From Streptomyces zhihengii (GTDB lineage Bacteria; Actinomycetota; Actinomycetes; Streptomycetales; Streptomycetaceae): a DNA stretch of 64,000 nt. The translations under genes were made by a program, and so were the position numbers. Below the pieces are notes generated by a model that saw nothing but the letters and a program-made list of their open reading frames with translations, had not been told where the DNA came from and did not search any database. Positions 9,215 through 18,187 of the stretch are shown one piece after another. The stretch covers positions 1 to 64,000 of the forward strand of contig NZ_JAFEJA010000003.1 in assembly GCF_016919245.1 (NCBI RefSeq), read 5' to 3'. The first letter of the stretch is position 1, and each line of letters starts with the position of its first letter.

Positions 9215-9816
9215 GAGCCCTCTCTGCGGGTGAGTTCGGCGGCGACGATGGCTGCCCAGTCCTTGAGCGGCAGGAGAGTTTCCTGCTTGTCCGAGAGCAC
9301 GATCAGCCATAGGCGTGCGGCGACCGACCGGGTGAGTTCGCTGTCTAGGAGCTTTCGGGCTTCCTCGGTGTCGCTGGTGCCGAAAACTCGGTTGCTGTGC
9401 TGAAGGACTGCACTCTCCACCTGGTCAGGTGAGTTGAGGGTGGACCAGGAGTTCGCACGGAACGGCGCCCAGGTGATCCACATGAAGTGATCGCTGAGGT
9501 GGTGCTCTCTCTGCGCCGCCACGTAGCACTTGGCGAGGAACTCGTCGAACTGCGTTCCTTGATCGCTGGGTTGCGCGTAGTTCTTGACCTCTGCACAAAA
9601 CATGTCGTTCTGGTAGGGGTCACCGCGCATGGCCCCGCCCAGATCGAAGGAGAACGTCCGGCCTCCGTACGGCCAGGGCAGAGTCAGCCGACGGCCGCAG
9701 GACTCCGAGTCCGTGTTCGCGTACGCACCGAAGATACGCATCGTGCCCTCGAGCCACTGCTTGGCTCTGCGGGCCCCCGAGAAGCCCTTCATCTGAGCGT
9801 CTTCGCCAACCACCAC
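9208..9816 (-). CDS. PD-(D/E)XK nuclease-like protein, first gene of a two-gene cassette
   Basis: A 202-residue protein with a likely nuclease core. FSFDLGGAM supplies an Asp and, about 20 residues later, CAEVKNY supplies ExK, the usual PD-(D/E)XK layout. It is followed by a long helix with FDEFLAKCYVA. The N-terminal part (ARRAKQWLEGTMRIFG) resembles the first helix of restriction-like nucleases. The GTG at 9816 gives the longest form; an ATG eight codons later (9792) is also possible, and neither has a strong ribosome binding site. The next gene starts inside its last codons. It faces away from tniQ, sharing a divergent promoter region of about 190 bases. The target, DNA or otherwise, is unknown. 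Confidence 0.65.
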   Translation of the reverse strand: MVVGEDAQMKGFSGARRAKQWLEGTMRIFGAYANTDSESCGRRLTLPWPYGGRTFSFDLGGAMRGDPYQNDMFCAEVKNYAQPSDQGTQFDEFLAKCYVAAQREHHLSDHFMWITWAPFRANSWSTLNSPDQVESAVLQHSNRVFGTSDTEEARKLLDSELTRSVAARLWLIVLSDKQETLLPLKDWAAIVAAELTRREGSW

Positions 9817-10003
9817 ACTCGTAGCTTAGTGCGATCGGACCATCACGGTCGGCTCGAACGGGCTAATCTCTCGCCACACTGAGGAGTGGCTTCAAGGGGA
9901 GGGGCAGCTACGGCCTCAGGGAGGTGCGCCCACGACGCCCGGGGCCGGAAGGAAGCACCGCGAAAGCTCCCTCCCGGATCGGCCAACACGAGACCGTGGT
10001 GCA

Positions 10004-11437
10004 GTGATCCCTCCTCCTGGCCTTTTGCGGACCGCTCCCCTACTCGGAGAGACGAGCTCGTCGCTGATCTGCCGCATCGCGAGCCGCTACGGACTGGAGG
10101 CCAAAGCCCTGCGGTCCAGGTGGCAATGGCGCAATCACCAGCCCAAGCACGAGGGCGGGACCTCTCGGGCAGATGCCGAGGTGCTCCTGAACGCGGCCGG
10201 ACGACAGCTCCTGGCAGGTCTGTGCGGCGTCGAGGAGGGTGTGCTGGCGCGGGCGTTGCCGTCCTGGGGGCGGGAGGATGCCAGGCTGCCGGCCGCGGAG
10301 GTCGGGGAGCCGACGGCGGCATGGCGGACCGGTGGTGCGGTTGCCGGGCCGGTGGCTTTCGGCTGTCGTCTGTGTACGGCCCGGCGTACGGGGACGGCTG
10401 GGCCGGCGGTGCTGTACGCCCCACGGTGGAACCGTGTGTGTGCACGGCACGGGCGGTGGCTCCTTGATGCGGACGCCGACCAGCCTCACGAGTACTTGGA
10501 CGTGCGGCGCCTGCCGGAGGTGGTCGCGGCGCAGCGGCGGTGGGCGGGGGTGGCGCGGCGTGCGGTGCGGGCGGGGGCCGAGCCGGAGAGGGTGTTCGCG
10601 CTGGCGCAGGCGGTGGTGGCGCGCTGGTGGGAGCAGGCCCTGCACTGGGAGCGGGAGAAGGTCTGGCCGCGGCGGCTGCATCAGGTCGCGGGCGGTGATG
10701 CCGGGGGTGATCTGGAGCGGTGGCGGATCGTGGGGCGGGACGCGGTGGTCTTTCCCGAGGTGGTGACCGTGGCCGATGTGTTGCTTGATCCGGCTATGGC
10801 TCAGTTGGTGTGGGTGGACAGCGGTGCCGGGCAGCCGCGAGTGCTGCGCGTCGACGGGTTGTTCTGCCGTCGGCTCGGTGAGCGGGTGGGGCGGGAGTGG
10901 CTGGGGCCGCTGGCTGCGGCGGACCATGGCGGTCCGCTGATCGCGTGGATGGGCAGCGTGATCCGGTTGCGCCGTGGGGCCGGTGGGCCTCTCGGATACG
11001 ACAACGACCCCTGGTGGCTGCGCCGGGAGCATCAGCCGGTGACGATGGCGGGGCAGTTGCGGGTGCTGGGCAAGGAGAGAAGGGCGCCGGGTTCGGGGAC
11101 GATGTGGCGGGCGGTGGTGCCGGCCGAGCAGCGGATGCGGATCAGCAGTCTCCTCGGCAGTGCCGAGGAGCAGTTGCTGCAGCTGCGCGGCGTGCAGAGC
11201 GGGCCGACCGCCGAGGTCGCCCGGCAGTTGCTGCAAGGCCTCGGTCACAGTGCCGGTCTGGTCGAGGCGGCCTGGAAGCGGACCGCGGTGGCGGCGGTGA
11301 ATGGCGGAGTGCCGTTGGAGGAGGTGGCCCGGTGGGCGGACATGCCCGCCGAGACGCTCAGGAGCGTGCTGAGGGCTGGCGAGCGGGGAGACGGGGTTGA
11401 GAGCAAGGTAGGACCGGGCGCATCGGCTGTTAGCTGA
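10004..11437 (+). CDS. tniQ: TniQ-family transposition targeting protein
   Basis: A 477-residue TniQ. It opens with LLRTAPLLGE, then SSSLICRIASRYGL, and has a zinc motif CRLC (after about 120 residues) paired with a later CARHGRWLL. The C-terminal region has a helix-turn-helix-like segment (VPLEEVARWADMPAETLRSVL). In Tn7/Tn5053-type elements TniQ recruits TnsC and the transposase to the target. It is the first gene of a + strand run with TnsA-like, TnsB and TnsC genes. It resembles the N-terminal third of the TniQ-HA fusion at 0.6 kb, so the element seems to carry two target selectors. Confidence 0.85.
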   Translation: MIPPPGLLRTAPLLGETSSSLICRIASRYGLEAKALRSRWQWRNHQPKHEGGTSRADAEVLLNAAGRQLLAGLCGVEEGVLARALPSWGREDARLPAAEVGEPTAAWRTGGAVAGPVAFGCRLCTARRTGTAGPAVLYAPRWNRVCARHGRWLLDADADQPHEYLDVRRLPEVVAAQRRWAGVARRAVRAGAEPERVFALAQAVVARWWEQALHWEREKVWPRRLHQVAGGDAGGDLERWRIVGRDAVVFPEVVTVADVLLDPAMAQLVWVDSGAGQPRVLRVDGLFCRRLGERVGREWLGPLAAADHGGPLIAWMGSVIRLRRGAGGPLGYDNDPWWLRREHQPVTMAGQLRVLGKERRAPGSGTMWRAVVPAEQRMRISSLLGSAEEQLLQLRGVQSGPTAEVARQLLQGLGHSAGLVEAAWKRTAVAAVNGGVPLEEVARWADMPAETLRSVLRAGERGDGVESKVGPGASAVS

Positions 11438-11451
11438 TACAGCACTCGTTT

Positions 11452-12318
11452 GTGGCAGAAACCTTGAAAACGGCGGCGCCTGTCAGCAGGAGCGGCTTGG
11501 CTGACGCGGTGATCAGCACAGGAGCGACCCGGCTCGAGGGCTGGGGAAGGCGAGCGGCCGTGGGCCGAGGGAGCGGGTTCGAGGCGGTGTTCCTCGACCC
11601 GGTGGGGCAGGCGGTGCAGCAGCGGTGGGCGGATGCCGCCGTGACCGTGGCGTTCGAAGGCCTGCCGCCGGTGTCGGCGTTCCCGATGGTGCCGGGCAGG
11701 CGGTGGGGGCCGGGCCTGTGGTGGTCGGCGACCACCGGGCGGCACGTGGCCGCGGGGTCGAACGCGATGCGCACCCAGCTGATGGTGCTGGACCGTGACC
11801 CTGACGTGACCGGGCTCGCGGGGCGGCCGGTACGGCTGCTGTGGCGGGACGATCGGGGGCGGGTGCGTTCCTGGGTGCCGCAGTTGTTCGCCCGGTACCG
11901 CGACGGCACGGGTCTGCTGGCCGATTGCCCCGGCCGCCTGGAGGCAGGCGGCGACCGCGCGGTGAGGGCTGCCGAAGCGGTGGGCGAGGCGTGTGAGGAG
12001 ATCGGCTGGACCTATCGGCGCCTTGCACCGCTCGGTGACGTACCGGCCGCCAATCTGAAGTGGCTGGCCGGCTACCGCCATCCCCGCAACGTTGGCCGCC
12101 CGGGCCTGATGCCCGCTGTTCTGGAGGTGTTCGCGCGGCCTCGGCCGCTGCTGGAGGGAGCCGAAGCTGTCGGTGACCCGATCGAGGTGCTTCCCGTCGT
12201 CTTTCGCGCCCTGTGGCACGGACAGCTCACGGCGGACCTGGAGGCGCCGCTGCACGAGTGCGTCCTCGTCGGCCCCAGGGGCTGGAACGGTCTGGACAAG
12301 GCGGGAGGTGCCGGGTGA
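11452..12318 (+). CDS. TnsA-like transposon endonuclease subunit with lost catalytic residues
   Basis: A 288-residue protein with the overall pattern of actinomycete TnsA-like subunits: WWSATTGRHV, a DRDPDV strand, a DGTG turn, LKWLAGYRHP, then ALWHGQLTADLEAPL. Compared with that pattern as I recall it, the three catalytic positions are changed. The Glu in the helix after HV is Gly (102), the Asp of VPDF is Gln (VPQLF, 144), and the Lys of VNVK is Pro (ADCP, 160). TnsA makes the 5' cuts that free Tn7 for cut-and-paste; without it TnsB alone gives copy-in cointegrates. This protein therefore probably acts structurally, if at all. GTG start 14 bases after tniQ; tnsB overlaps its end by 4 bases. 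Confidence 0.72.
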   Translation: MAETLKTAAPVSRSGLADAVISTGATRLEGWGRRAAVGRGSGFEAVFLDPVGQAVQQRWADAAVTVAFEGLPPVSAFPMVPGRRWGPGLWWSATTGRHVAAGSNAMRTQLMVLDRDPDVTGLAGRPVRLLWRDDRGRVRSWVPQLFARYRDGTGLLADCPGRLEAGGDRAVRAAEAVGEACEEIGWTYRRLAPLGDVPAANLKWLAGYRHPRNVGRPGLMPAVLEVFARPRPLLEGAEAVGDPIEVLPVVFRALWHGQLTADLEAPLHECVLVGPRGWNGLDKAGGAG

Positions 12319-14414
12319 GCGCGCGGCGCAATGCCCGGCCGGCGGTGAGGGTCGGGGCGCATGTCCGGTTCCGCGGTGTGAAGTGGCAGGTGGTCGCCCT
12401 GTCCGGGCAGACCATTCACCTCGTCGGCCCGGACAGCGGCGGTGAGGCCGTGCTCGCCGGGTACCTGTTCGCCGATCCCGGCTTCAGCGTCATCGGAGCC
12501 GACCTGCCGCAGGCGGCCCCGCAGTGGGGGCTGTTCGAGACCGCGCCCGCCGCGGCGCGGAACAAGGCTCTGGCCTGGCAGCGGCACGTGAGGGAAGTCG
12601 AATGCGGCCTTGCCGACGGGCCAGGCAGCGAAGGGGTGGTGCGGGAGCAGTACGACCCGGAGCGGCACACGCTGGCCGAGCGGGAGCAGGCCAAGGCCGA
12701 GGAGCTGACCGCACTCGGCTTCGGGCGGGTGTCGCGTACCACGGTGCAGCGCATGCGCCTGGCCTACCGCAAGCAGGGACTGTGGGGTCTCCTGGACCAC
12801 CGCACCACCCGCGCCTCCAGCCCCACCGGGCGCTCCGACGAACGCGTCGTCGCCGCCGTCCGCGAGGCACTGCGCCGCCGGCGCGGGTGTTCCAGGGGCA
12901 CCATCAACGGCCTGTTCCCGCTGATCAACCAGATCCTTCAGGACCGGCACGGTCCCGGTGCGGTGCCCGTGCCGTCCCAGGCCACGCTGTACCGTCTCGT
13001 CACCTCCCTCGCCCGCCCCGGTGAACTGCCCAGTGGTCCGGTGCGGCAGGTGCCCGCGAGTGTCGAGGGGCGGGCTTTCACCCCTGCCACCGCGCTGCGG
13101 CCGGGCGAGCAGGTCCAGATCGACACCACCCGCCTGGATGTTCTGGCCCTCTTCGACGACGGGCGCCTCGCACGGCCCGAGCTGACCATCGCCGTCGACG
13201 TCGCCACCCGCTCCGTCCTGGCCGCCGTGCTGTGCCCCAGCGCGACCAAGGCCGTGGACGCGGCCCTGCTGCTGGCGGAGATGGCCGTCCCGCACCCGGC
13301 CAGGCCGACCTGGCCGGACATCCTGCGCATGGACCACGCCCGCGCGCTGCCCCACCAGCGGCTGGCCACGCTGGATGAGCGCCTGGCTGGTGCGGCGGCA
13401 CGGCCGGTCGTGTTGCCCGAGACGATCGTCGTCGACCGGGGCAAGGTCTTCGTCTCCGCCGCGTTCACCGCCGCCTGCGAGACCCTCGGCATCAGCGTCC
13501 AGCCCGCCCCGCCCCGCGCCCCCACCGCGAAGGGCATCGTCGAGCGGACCTTCGGCTCCATCAACGCCCTGTTCTGCCAGCACCTGCCCGGCTACACCGG
13601 ATCCGACGTCACCCGCCGTGGCCCCGATGCCGAGAAAGACGCCTGCTACAGCGTCGCCCAGCTCCAGGACCTTCTTGATGAGTGGCTGGTGCACTACCAC
13701 CACCGGCCCCACGAAGGGCTGCGCCACCCGATGATGCCCAGGAAGGCCCTCACCCCTAATGAGATGTGGGGCGCGCTCGTCGCCGTCGCCGGATACGTGC
13801 CCGTCCCGTTGACCGGGCGCGACTACCTCGAACTGCTGCCCGTGCGCTGGCAGGCCATCACCCCCGCCGGCATCTCCATCCACCACCGCACCTACGACGC
13901 GGATCTCCTCGCCCCGCACCGCGGCCAGGCCTCACCCGTCGCCGGCCGGGGCGGGAAATGGGAGATCCACTACAACCCCCACGACGTGCGCCAGATCTGG
14001 GTCCGGCTTCCCGACGGCGAACTCACCGAGATTCCGTGGATCCACCGCGACCACGTCCACCGGCCCTTCGACGAACGCACCTGGCATCACATCCGCACCC
14101 AGGCCGTCGACGGCAACCACGGTGACGCCGAGCAGTACGAAGCCGGCCTCGCCGACGCCCTCGACCAGCTCATGCGCCGCGTCCACAGCGGCCACGCCAC
14201 CACAACGGAGCAGGCTCTCATGGCCCGCACCGCTCACATCCCGCTCCCCACAGCCCGCGATGGGGACCACGACACCGAAGCACCCGCCGACAGCCCGAGA
14301 CAGCAAGACGACGACAGCATCGACGACCTCGGCGACCTGCCCGACGACGTCAGCCCCGCCCCGGCCGCCGGATTCGGGCTCTACAACGCACACGAGGAAG
14401 CCGCCGCATGGTGA
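12315..14414 (+). CDS. tnsB: TnsB-like DDE transposase
   Basis: A 699-residue transposase of the Mu/Tn7/Tn552 type. It begins with a beta-rich and helix-turn-helix DNA-binding part (RVSRTTVQRMRLAYRKQG). The integrase core has all three catalytic acids: QIDTT (about Asp 268), VVDRGK (about Asp 372) and GIVERTFG (about Glu 408). It ends with a Mu-type C-terminal domain and an acidic Ser/Asp-rich tail. The GTG start at 12315 has a good GGGAGGT site and overlaps the preceding stop as GTGA. The tnsC start overlaps its last codons. The catalytic set is complete, in contrast to the TnsA-like partner. Confidence 0.93.
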   Translation: MSARRNARPAVRVGAHVRFRGVKWQVVALSGQTIHLVGPDSGGEAVLAGYLFADPGFSVIGADLPQAAPQWGLFETAPAAARNKALAWQRHVREVECGLADGPGSEGVVREQYDPERHTLAEREQAKAEELTALGFGRVSRTTVQRMRLAYRKQGLWGLLDHRTTRASSPTGRSDERVVAAVREALRRRRGCSRGTINGLFPLINQILQDRHGPGAVPVPSQATLYRLVTSLARPGELPSGPVRQVPASVEGRAFTPATALRPGEQVQIDTTRLDVLALFDDGRLARPELTIAVDVATRSVLAAVLCPSATKAVDAALLLAEMAVPHPARPTWPDILRMDHARALPHQRLATLDERLAGAAARPVVLPETIVVDRGKVFVSAAFTAACETLGISVQPAPPRAPTAKGIVERTFGSINALFCQHLPGYTGSDVTRRGPDAEKDACYSVAQLQDLLDEWLVHYHHRPHEGLRHPMMPRKALTPNEMWGALVAVAGYVPVPLTGRDYLELLPVRWQAITPAGISIHHRTYDADLLAPHRGQASPVAGRGGKWEIHYNPHDVRQIWVRLPDGELTEIPWIHRDHVHRPFDERTWHHIRTQAVDGNHGDAEQYEAGLADALDQLMRRVHSGHATTTEQALMARTAHIPLPTARDGDHDTEAPADSPRQQDDDSIDDLGDLPDDVSPAPAAGFGLYNAHEEAAAW

Positions 14415-15457
14415 ACCCGAGCCAGCCAAGCGCGGGCAGCACACAAGGCGGCACCGACGACAGCGGCGAGGCGGAGCCGTCCTGGCCCCTGACCACCTGG
14501 CAAGGCTGGGACCGCTTCGCCACCACCGACCCGCCCGCCCCTCCCCGGCCAGGTGACCCGCCCCGCAGCACAGAGGAACGTCTGGCCTACCACTCCGCGT
14601 TCGTCACCATCCGCACCCCCGCCATCAGCACCCTGGCCACCCAGGTCCGCACCCTGATGCTCCTCGGCCGCCATCAGCAGACCACCGCACGGCCCTCGCT
14701 GATCGTCACCGGACCCGCCGCAGCAGGGAAAACGACCGCCCTGCTGAACGTCGGCCGCACCTGTCACCTCGCCCACATCCGCAAGAACCCCGCACCGCCC
14801 GGATCAGCGCACGCAGTGGTACCCGTCGCGTATGTTCTGGTCCCGCCCGGAGCGACCGCGAAAACCCTCGTCACCGAGTTCGCCCGCTACCTCGGCATCC
14901 CCGTCACCGCCCGCATGACCCAGACCCAGATCACCGACGCCGTCTGCCACACCTACACCCAAGCCGGTGTACAGCTGGTGATGATCGACGAGATCCACCG
15001 CCTCAACCCCCGCACCACCACCGGCGCCCAAACCGCCGATCTGATCAAAGACCTCAGCGAACGCCTACCGGCCACATTCGTCTACGCCGGCATCAACGTC
15101 ACCGACACACCCCTCTTCAGCGGGACACGTGGCGCCCAACTCGCCGGACGCGCCACCCTCGTCGACTGCGGCCCCCTACCCGCCCGCCACGGCACACGCC
15201 ACCCATTCCGCGACGTCATCACCGACATCGAAAACGCCCTCGACCTCACCCACCACAAACGCGGCACGCTCCCCCGACACGCCTCCTACCTCCACCAGCG
15301 CACCGCCGGCCGCATCGGATCCCTCACCCGGCTGATCCGCCAAGCCGCCATCACCGCCATCAGCGACGGCACCGAACGCATCACCAAGGCCACACTCGAA
15401 GCCATCCGCCTCGACCACCTCGCCGAAACCCACCACCGCCCCCGCCGAGACCGATAG
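14408..15457 (+). CDS. tnsC: TnsC/TniB-like AAA+ transposition regulator
   Basis: A 349-residue ATPase with Walker A GPAAAGKTT (about 102-110) and Walker B VMIDEIHRL (about 190-198). Sensor and lid helices end in the family's QRTAGRIGSLTRLIRQAA pattern. TnsC polymerises on DNA and links TniQ to the transposase. The first 60 residues are disordered, Pro/Ser-rich. It overlaps tnsB by 7 bases, so the last three genes look like one coupled unit. It is the last gene before the proposed transposon end. Confidence 0.92.
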   Translation: MVNPSQPSAGSTQGGTDDSGEAEPSWPLTTWQGWDRFATTDPPAPPRPGDPPRSTEERLAYHSAFVTIRTPAISTLATQVRTLMLLGRHQQTTARPSLIVTGPAAAGKTTALLNVGRTCHLAHIRKNPAPPGSAHAVVPVAYVLVPPGATAKTLVTEFARYLGIPVTARMTQTQITDAVCHTYTQAGVQLVMIDEIHRLNPRTTTGAQTADLIKDLSERLPATFVYAGINVTDTPLFSGTRGAQLAGRATLVDCGPLPARHGTRHPFRDVITDIENALDLTHHKRGTLPRHASYLHQRTAGRIGSLTRLIRQAAITAISDGTERITKATLEAIRLDHLAETHHRPRRDR

Positions 15458-15682
15458 ACCCGCCCTCCACACAGGCAGAACAGCTCTGACCAGCACAAAC
15501 ACCAACCGGGCCTTTACACGCTAGAACTACCTACAACAGACCCAGCCCCGCTCAGCACAGAACACATAACCCCAGCCCACACACCACGCCCACCCCGACC
15601 AAACCACTCGCTCGACTTCTCAACAAACCCGCAACACCCCAGGCCACCAACGACCCAGCACACCAACAAACCCCCCACCCAG
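15458..15682. repeat. Putative right end of the Tn7-like transposon
   Basis: About 225 bases with very few G on the + strand and recurring short motifs: acaacagacccagc, ccaacgacccagc, ctcaacaaaccc and caccaacaaaccc. TnsB-type transposases bind several short repeats at each end, so these may be such sites. Protein-coding sequence of a regulator resumes abruptly at about 15683, which fixes the junction to within roughly 20 bases. No terminal inverted repeat partner was identified. Confidence 0.5.
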
Positions 15683-15883
15683 CGTTACGGGGTTCCCGCC
15701 GAGCAGTTCGCGGTGGGAGGTGACGCGCCCGCGCAGCGGGAGGAGCCGGAGCTTGTCACGCAGATCGGCTCACTGCTGCGGGCCCGCAAGGACCTCGAGC
15801 CTGAGGACATCACCTATCTGGAGGCTGTCATTCAGGCTACGGTGCGCCGCGTGAAGGCCCTGCCCCGGGACAAGGAGGCGTAG
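15683..15883 (+). pseudogene. C-terminal fragment of an XRE-family regulator, cut by the transposon
   Basis: The frame reads RYGVPAEQF, then an acidic linker and a helical tail ending at a TAG that overlaps the GTG of the next gene. This is the usual C-terminus of helix-turn-helix regulators paired with ImmA/IrrE peptidases. The DNA-binding N-terminal domain is absent and the sequence to the left is transposon end, so the insertion removed or separated it. Confidence 0.7.
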
Positions 15884-16461
15884 TGCGCAGAGGGTTCAAG
15901 GCCGAGGCGAAGCGCCTGGCACTGGAGGTGCGGGAAGAGCTCGGTGTCACGGCGCACGAGCCGATGGACCCCTACGCTCTGGCGGAGCTCTACGGCATCG
16001 ACGTCTTCACCCTGCACGAAGTGGCTGAAGACCACTCCGGTGCGATGGCAGCCATGCGTCACTTCACCGAAGTCCGTCCCGACGTCTTCTCCGCGGCGGT
16101 CCTGTGCCTGGGCCGCCGCCGGGTGATCGTGGAGAACTCGGGTCACGAACGTCCCCGGCGCGTCTCCACCCTCGCGCACGAGATGTCCCATGTCCTGCTT
16201 GAGCACGAGTTCACCACGCTGCTCCGTACCTCGGGGCGTGAGTGCCGCAACAGCGACCACGACCAGGAGAGCGAAGCGGCAGAGCTCTCCGGTGAACTGC
16301 TCCTCCCCTTCGACGCGGCCCGCCGGCTGGCCCACAACGGCGTGCCCGACGAATCCGTAGCCGCCCGCTTCGGTATCAGCGTCAAGTTCGCGCGCTGGCG
16401 GATGAATGCGACGGGTGCCCGGCGCATAGCTCAGCGCGCAAGGGCCCGAAGCGGCCGCTGA
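15883..16461 (+). CDS. ImmA/IrrE-family metallopeptidase
   Basis: A 192-residue protein with the zinc-peptidase motif HEMSH (99-103), a following Glu-rich helix (EAAELSGELLLP) and the family's MNATGARR end. ImmA-type peptidases cleave or relieve a partner repressor, usually the XRE protein encoded just upstream. Here that partner is truncated, so the pair is probably not functional as a switch. GTG start overlaps the stop of the regulator fragment and follows AAGGAGG closely. Confidence 0.85.
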   Translation: MRRGFKAEAKRLALEVREELGVTAHEPMDPYALAELYGIDVFTLHEVAEDHSGAMAAMRHFTEVRPDVFSAAVLCLGRRRVIVENSGHERPRRVSTLAHEMSHVLLEHEFTTLLRTSGRECRNSDHDQESEAAELSGELLLPFDAARRLAHNGVPDESVAARFGISVKFARWRMNATGARRIAQRARARSGR

Positions 16462-16619
16462 TTGCCACGCCACGGAGACCTATCCGGCAGGGGTCCTCCA
16501 AGGACCGTCGGCCTTGTTCTGGCGGACCCACCCCACCCAGTCGTTCCTGTCGGCTCGGTGAGGCAAAGAGTGTCAGCACGAGCGATACTCCGCGCCAGCG
16601 GCCCTGCGATACTCAGACC

Positions 16620-17141
16620 GTGCCCTTGATCCGCGACATCACCGAGGTCGACCACTCGGTGGTGGAAGAAATCCTGGACTCTACTGGCCTCACCATCTGC
16701 GGGCCCTACGACCCCGAGGGCATGGAGGTCGTCGTGGCCGAGGTCTGCGGAACTGTTGTCGGGGTCGCCGAGTTCCATCTCCACTGCGATTTCGGACACG
16801 ACGAAGGCCGGGAGACGCACGCCGGCGAGCAGGCGTTCGTCTTGACCGTGGCCGTTGCCAATGCCTGCCGTCGCAGCGGAGTCGGCCGCGCGCTCCTCAC
16901 CGAGGTAGCCCGCCGAGCCCACGAAGCCGGACATACTCTCCTGGCCCTGGTCCCACAGGACGGCGACGATGCAGCCAGCCGGCTGGCATTCTTCCGGGCA
17001 TGCGGGCTCAAGCCCTACGGGCACGACCAGCCGGGCGCGGCCTGGGGCTGCCCGGTCTCGGAGATCTTCAGCGCGAGCGTGGCGGGGCCAAAGCGCGCTG
17101 AGCTCTCAAAGGGACACGCCCCGGGTGGAGCTCCCTCCTAG
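16620..17141 (+). CDS. GNAT-family N-acetyltransferase
   Basis: A 173-residue acetyltransferase with the acetyl-CoA binding motif RRSGVGRALL after a VLTVAVANA strand, and a late FFRACGL motif. The substrate cannot be told from the sequence. It has its own GTG start after a 158-base gap and is followed by a transposase remnant on the other strand. Confidence 0.8.
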   Translation: MPLIRDITEVDHSVVEEILDSTGLTICGPYDPEGMEVVVAEVCGTVVGVAEFHLHCDFGHDEGRETHAGEQAFVLTVAVANACRRSGVGRALLTEVARRAHEAGHTLLALVPQDGDDAASRLAFFRACGLKPYGHDQPGAAWGCPVSEIFSASVAGPKRAELSKGHAPGGAPS

Positions 17142-17242
17142 GGACTCGATACCAGAAGGACAACACCGGGATGTCGGCGACGCCCGTCGTCACCTGAGCC
17201 GCCAACTTGTCGCCGGTGCTCACCCAAGGCTCGTAGCTTGCG

Positions 17243-18050
17243 TCAGCCAGCGCTGTCCCAAGAACGCAGAAACCTGGCAGGCAGTGGCAGACGACCTGGG
17301 GGAACTGACACGACAGACTGCAGGTGTCGGCCGGCCGGCGGCGGCGCGGCCCGCACCTGCGGCAGCCCGGGCCTGACTCCCACCACCGCCCGCCACACCG
17401 GCACCCGGGCAGGCAGCAGATGCAGAGTCTGCTCGACCGCGACCGTCTCACCGCCCGTGCCGGACGGCACGGCCTCCGGGCCGTCCACGACCGGCGGACC
17501 GTTCGCACCCTCTGCGAAGCCGAGTTCGGCCAGCGCCCGGTCGTACCGGCTCGGCTCCACCCGGCCCGACGCCGCCCGGGCGACCTAGAAGCACCCGGCC
17601 CGCCCGCAACTCGTCCTTGATCGCACGGTGCAGAGTCGCCAAGGACGGCACAAACTCCGCCCCCCAGTGCTCCAGGACGCCCTCGTCCTGCGCCCGGAGC
17701 ATCCTTCGGCGCAGTTCGGCGACGTTCCCGCCCGCCTGGGGCAGCACCTCCCACAAGGCGTCCCCCACCACGAACCCGCCCTGCCGTGGCCGCGCCTCCA
17801 GCCGCCCCTCGCGTCCCTCGGCCAGCCACCGCCATACCGTCCGCTCCGTCACGCCCGCCAAACCGGCCGCGATCCGCACGTGCAACGACGACAGACCACC
17901 CTCACCCCAGTCCACCACGAGCAGCCGCCGCACCACCACAGCCCGCACCACCCGCCCGGCCTCCGCCGAACCAGGCGGACCCGGCGCCGTCTCCCCCACC
18001 GGGGTTCGCACAGCCGGGCCGCGATCTGCTAGCCGCACCATGACAGCCAA
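17243..18050 (-). pseudogene. Remnant of a Mu-type (TnsB-like) transposase
   Basis: The first part reads a helix-turn-helix (AGVTERTVWRWLAEGREG) followed by VPSLATLHRAIKDEL, the pattern of the N-terminal domain of actinomycete Mu-like transposases. The frame then becomes unlike protein and similarity continues in a shifted frame (YDRALAELGFAEGANG). No integrase core follows. At least one frameshift and a large C-terminal loss make this a dead fragment. Confidence 0.6.
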
Positions 18051-18187
18051 CCGGTCACCCCATGACAGCAGCGGTCTCCCACCAGCGACCGCCGACCACC
18101 CGGCTAACCGCAGACAGCCGGCGAAGGTGGCTGCTGTGCAACGCCAAATCCCTTGCTGGCCACCCGTATTATGTGGTGAAGTGCCCC

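Noticed and set aside
12072..13919. Long minus-strand frame opposite tnsB
   Set aside because: It is a shadow of tnsB with Gly/Arg/Asp-rich composition; the + strand frame has full DDE motifs.
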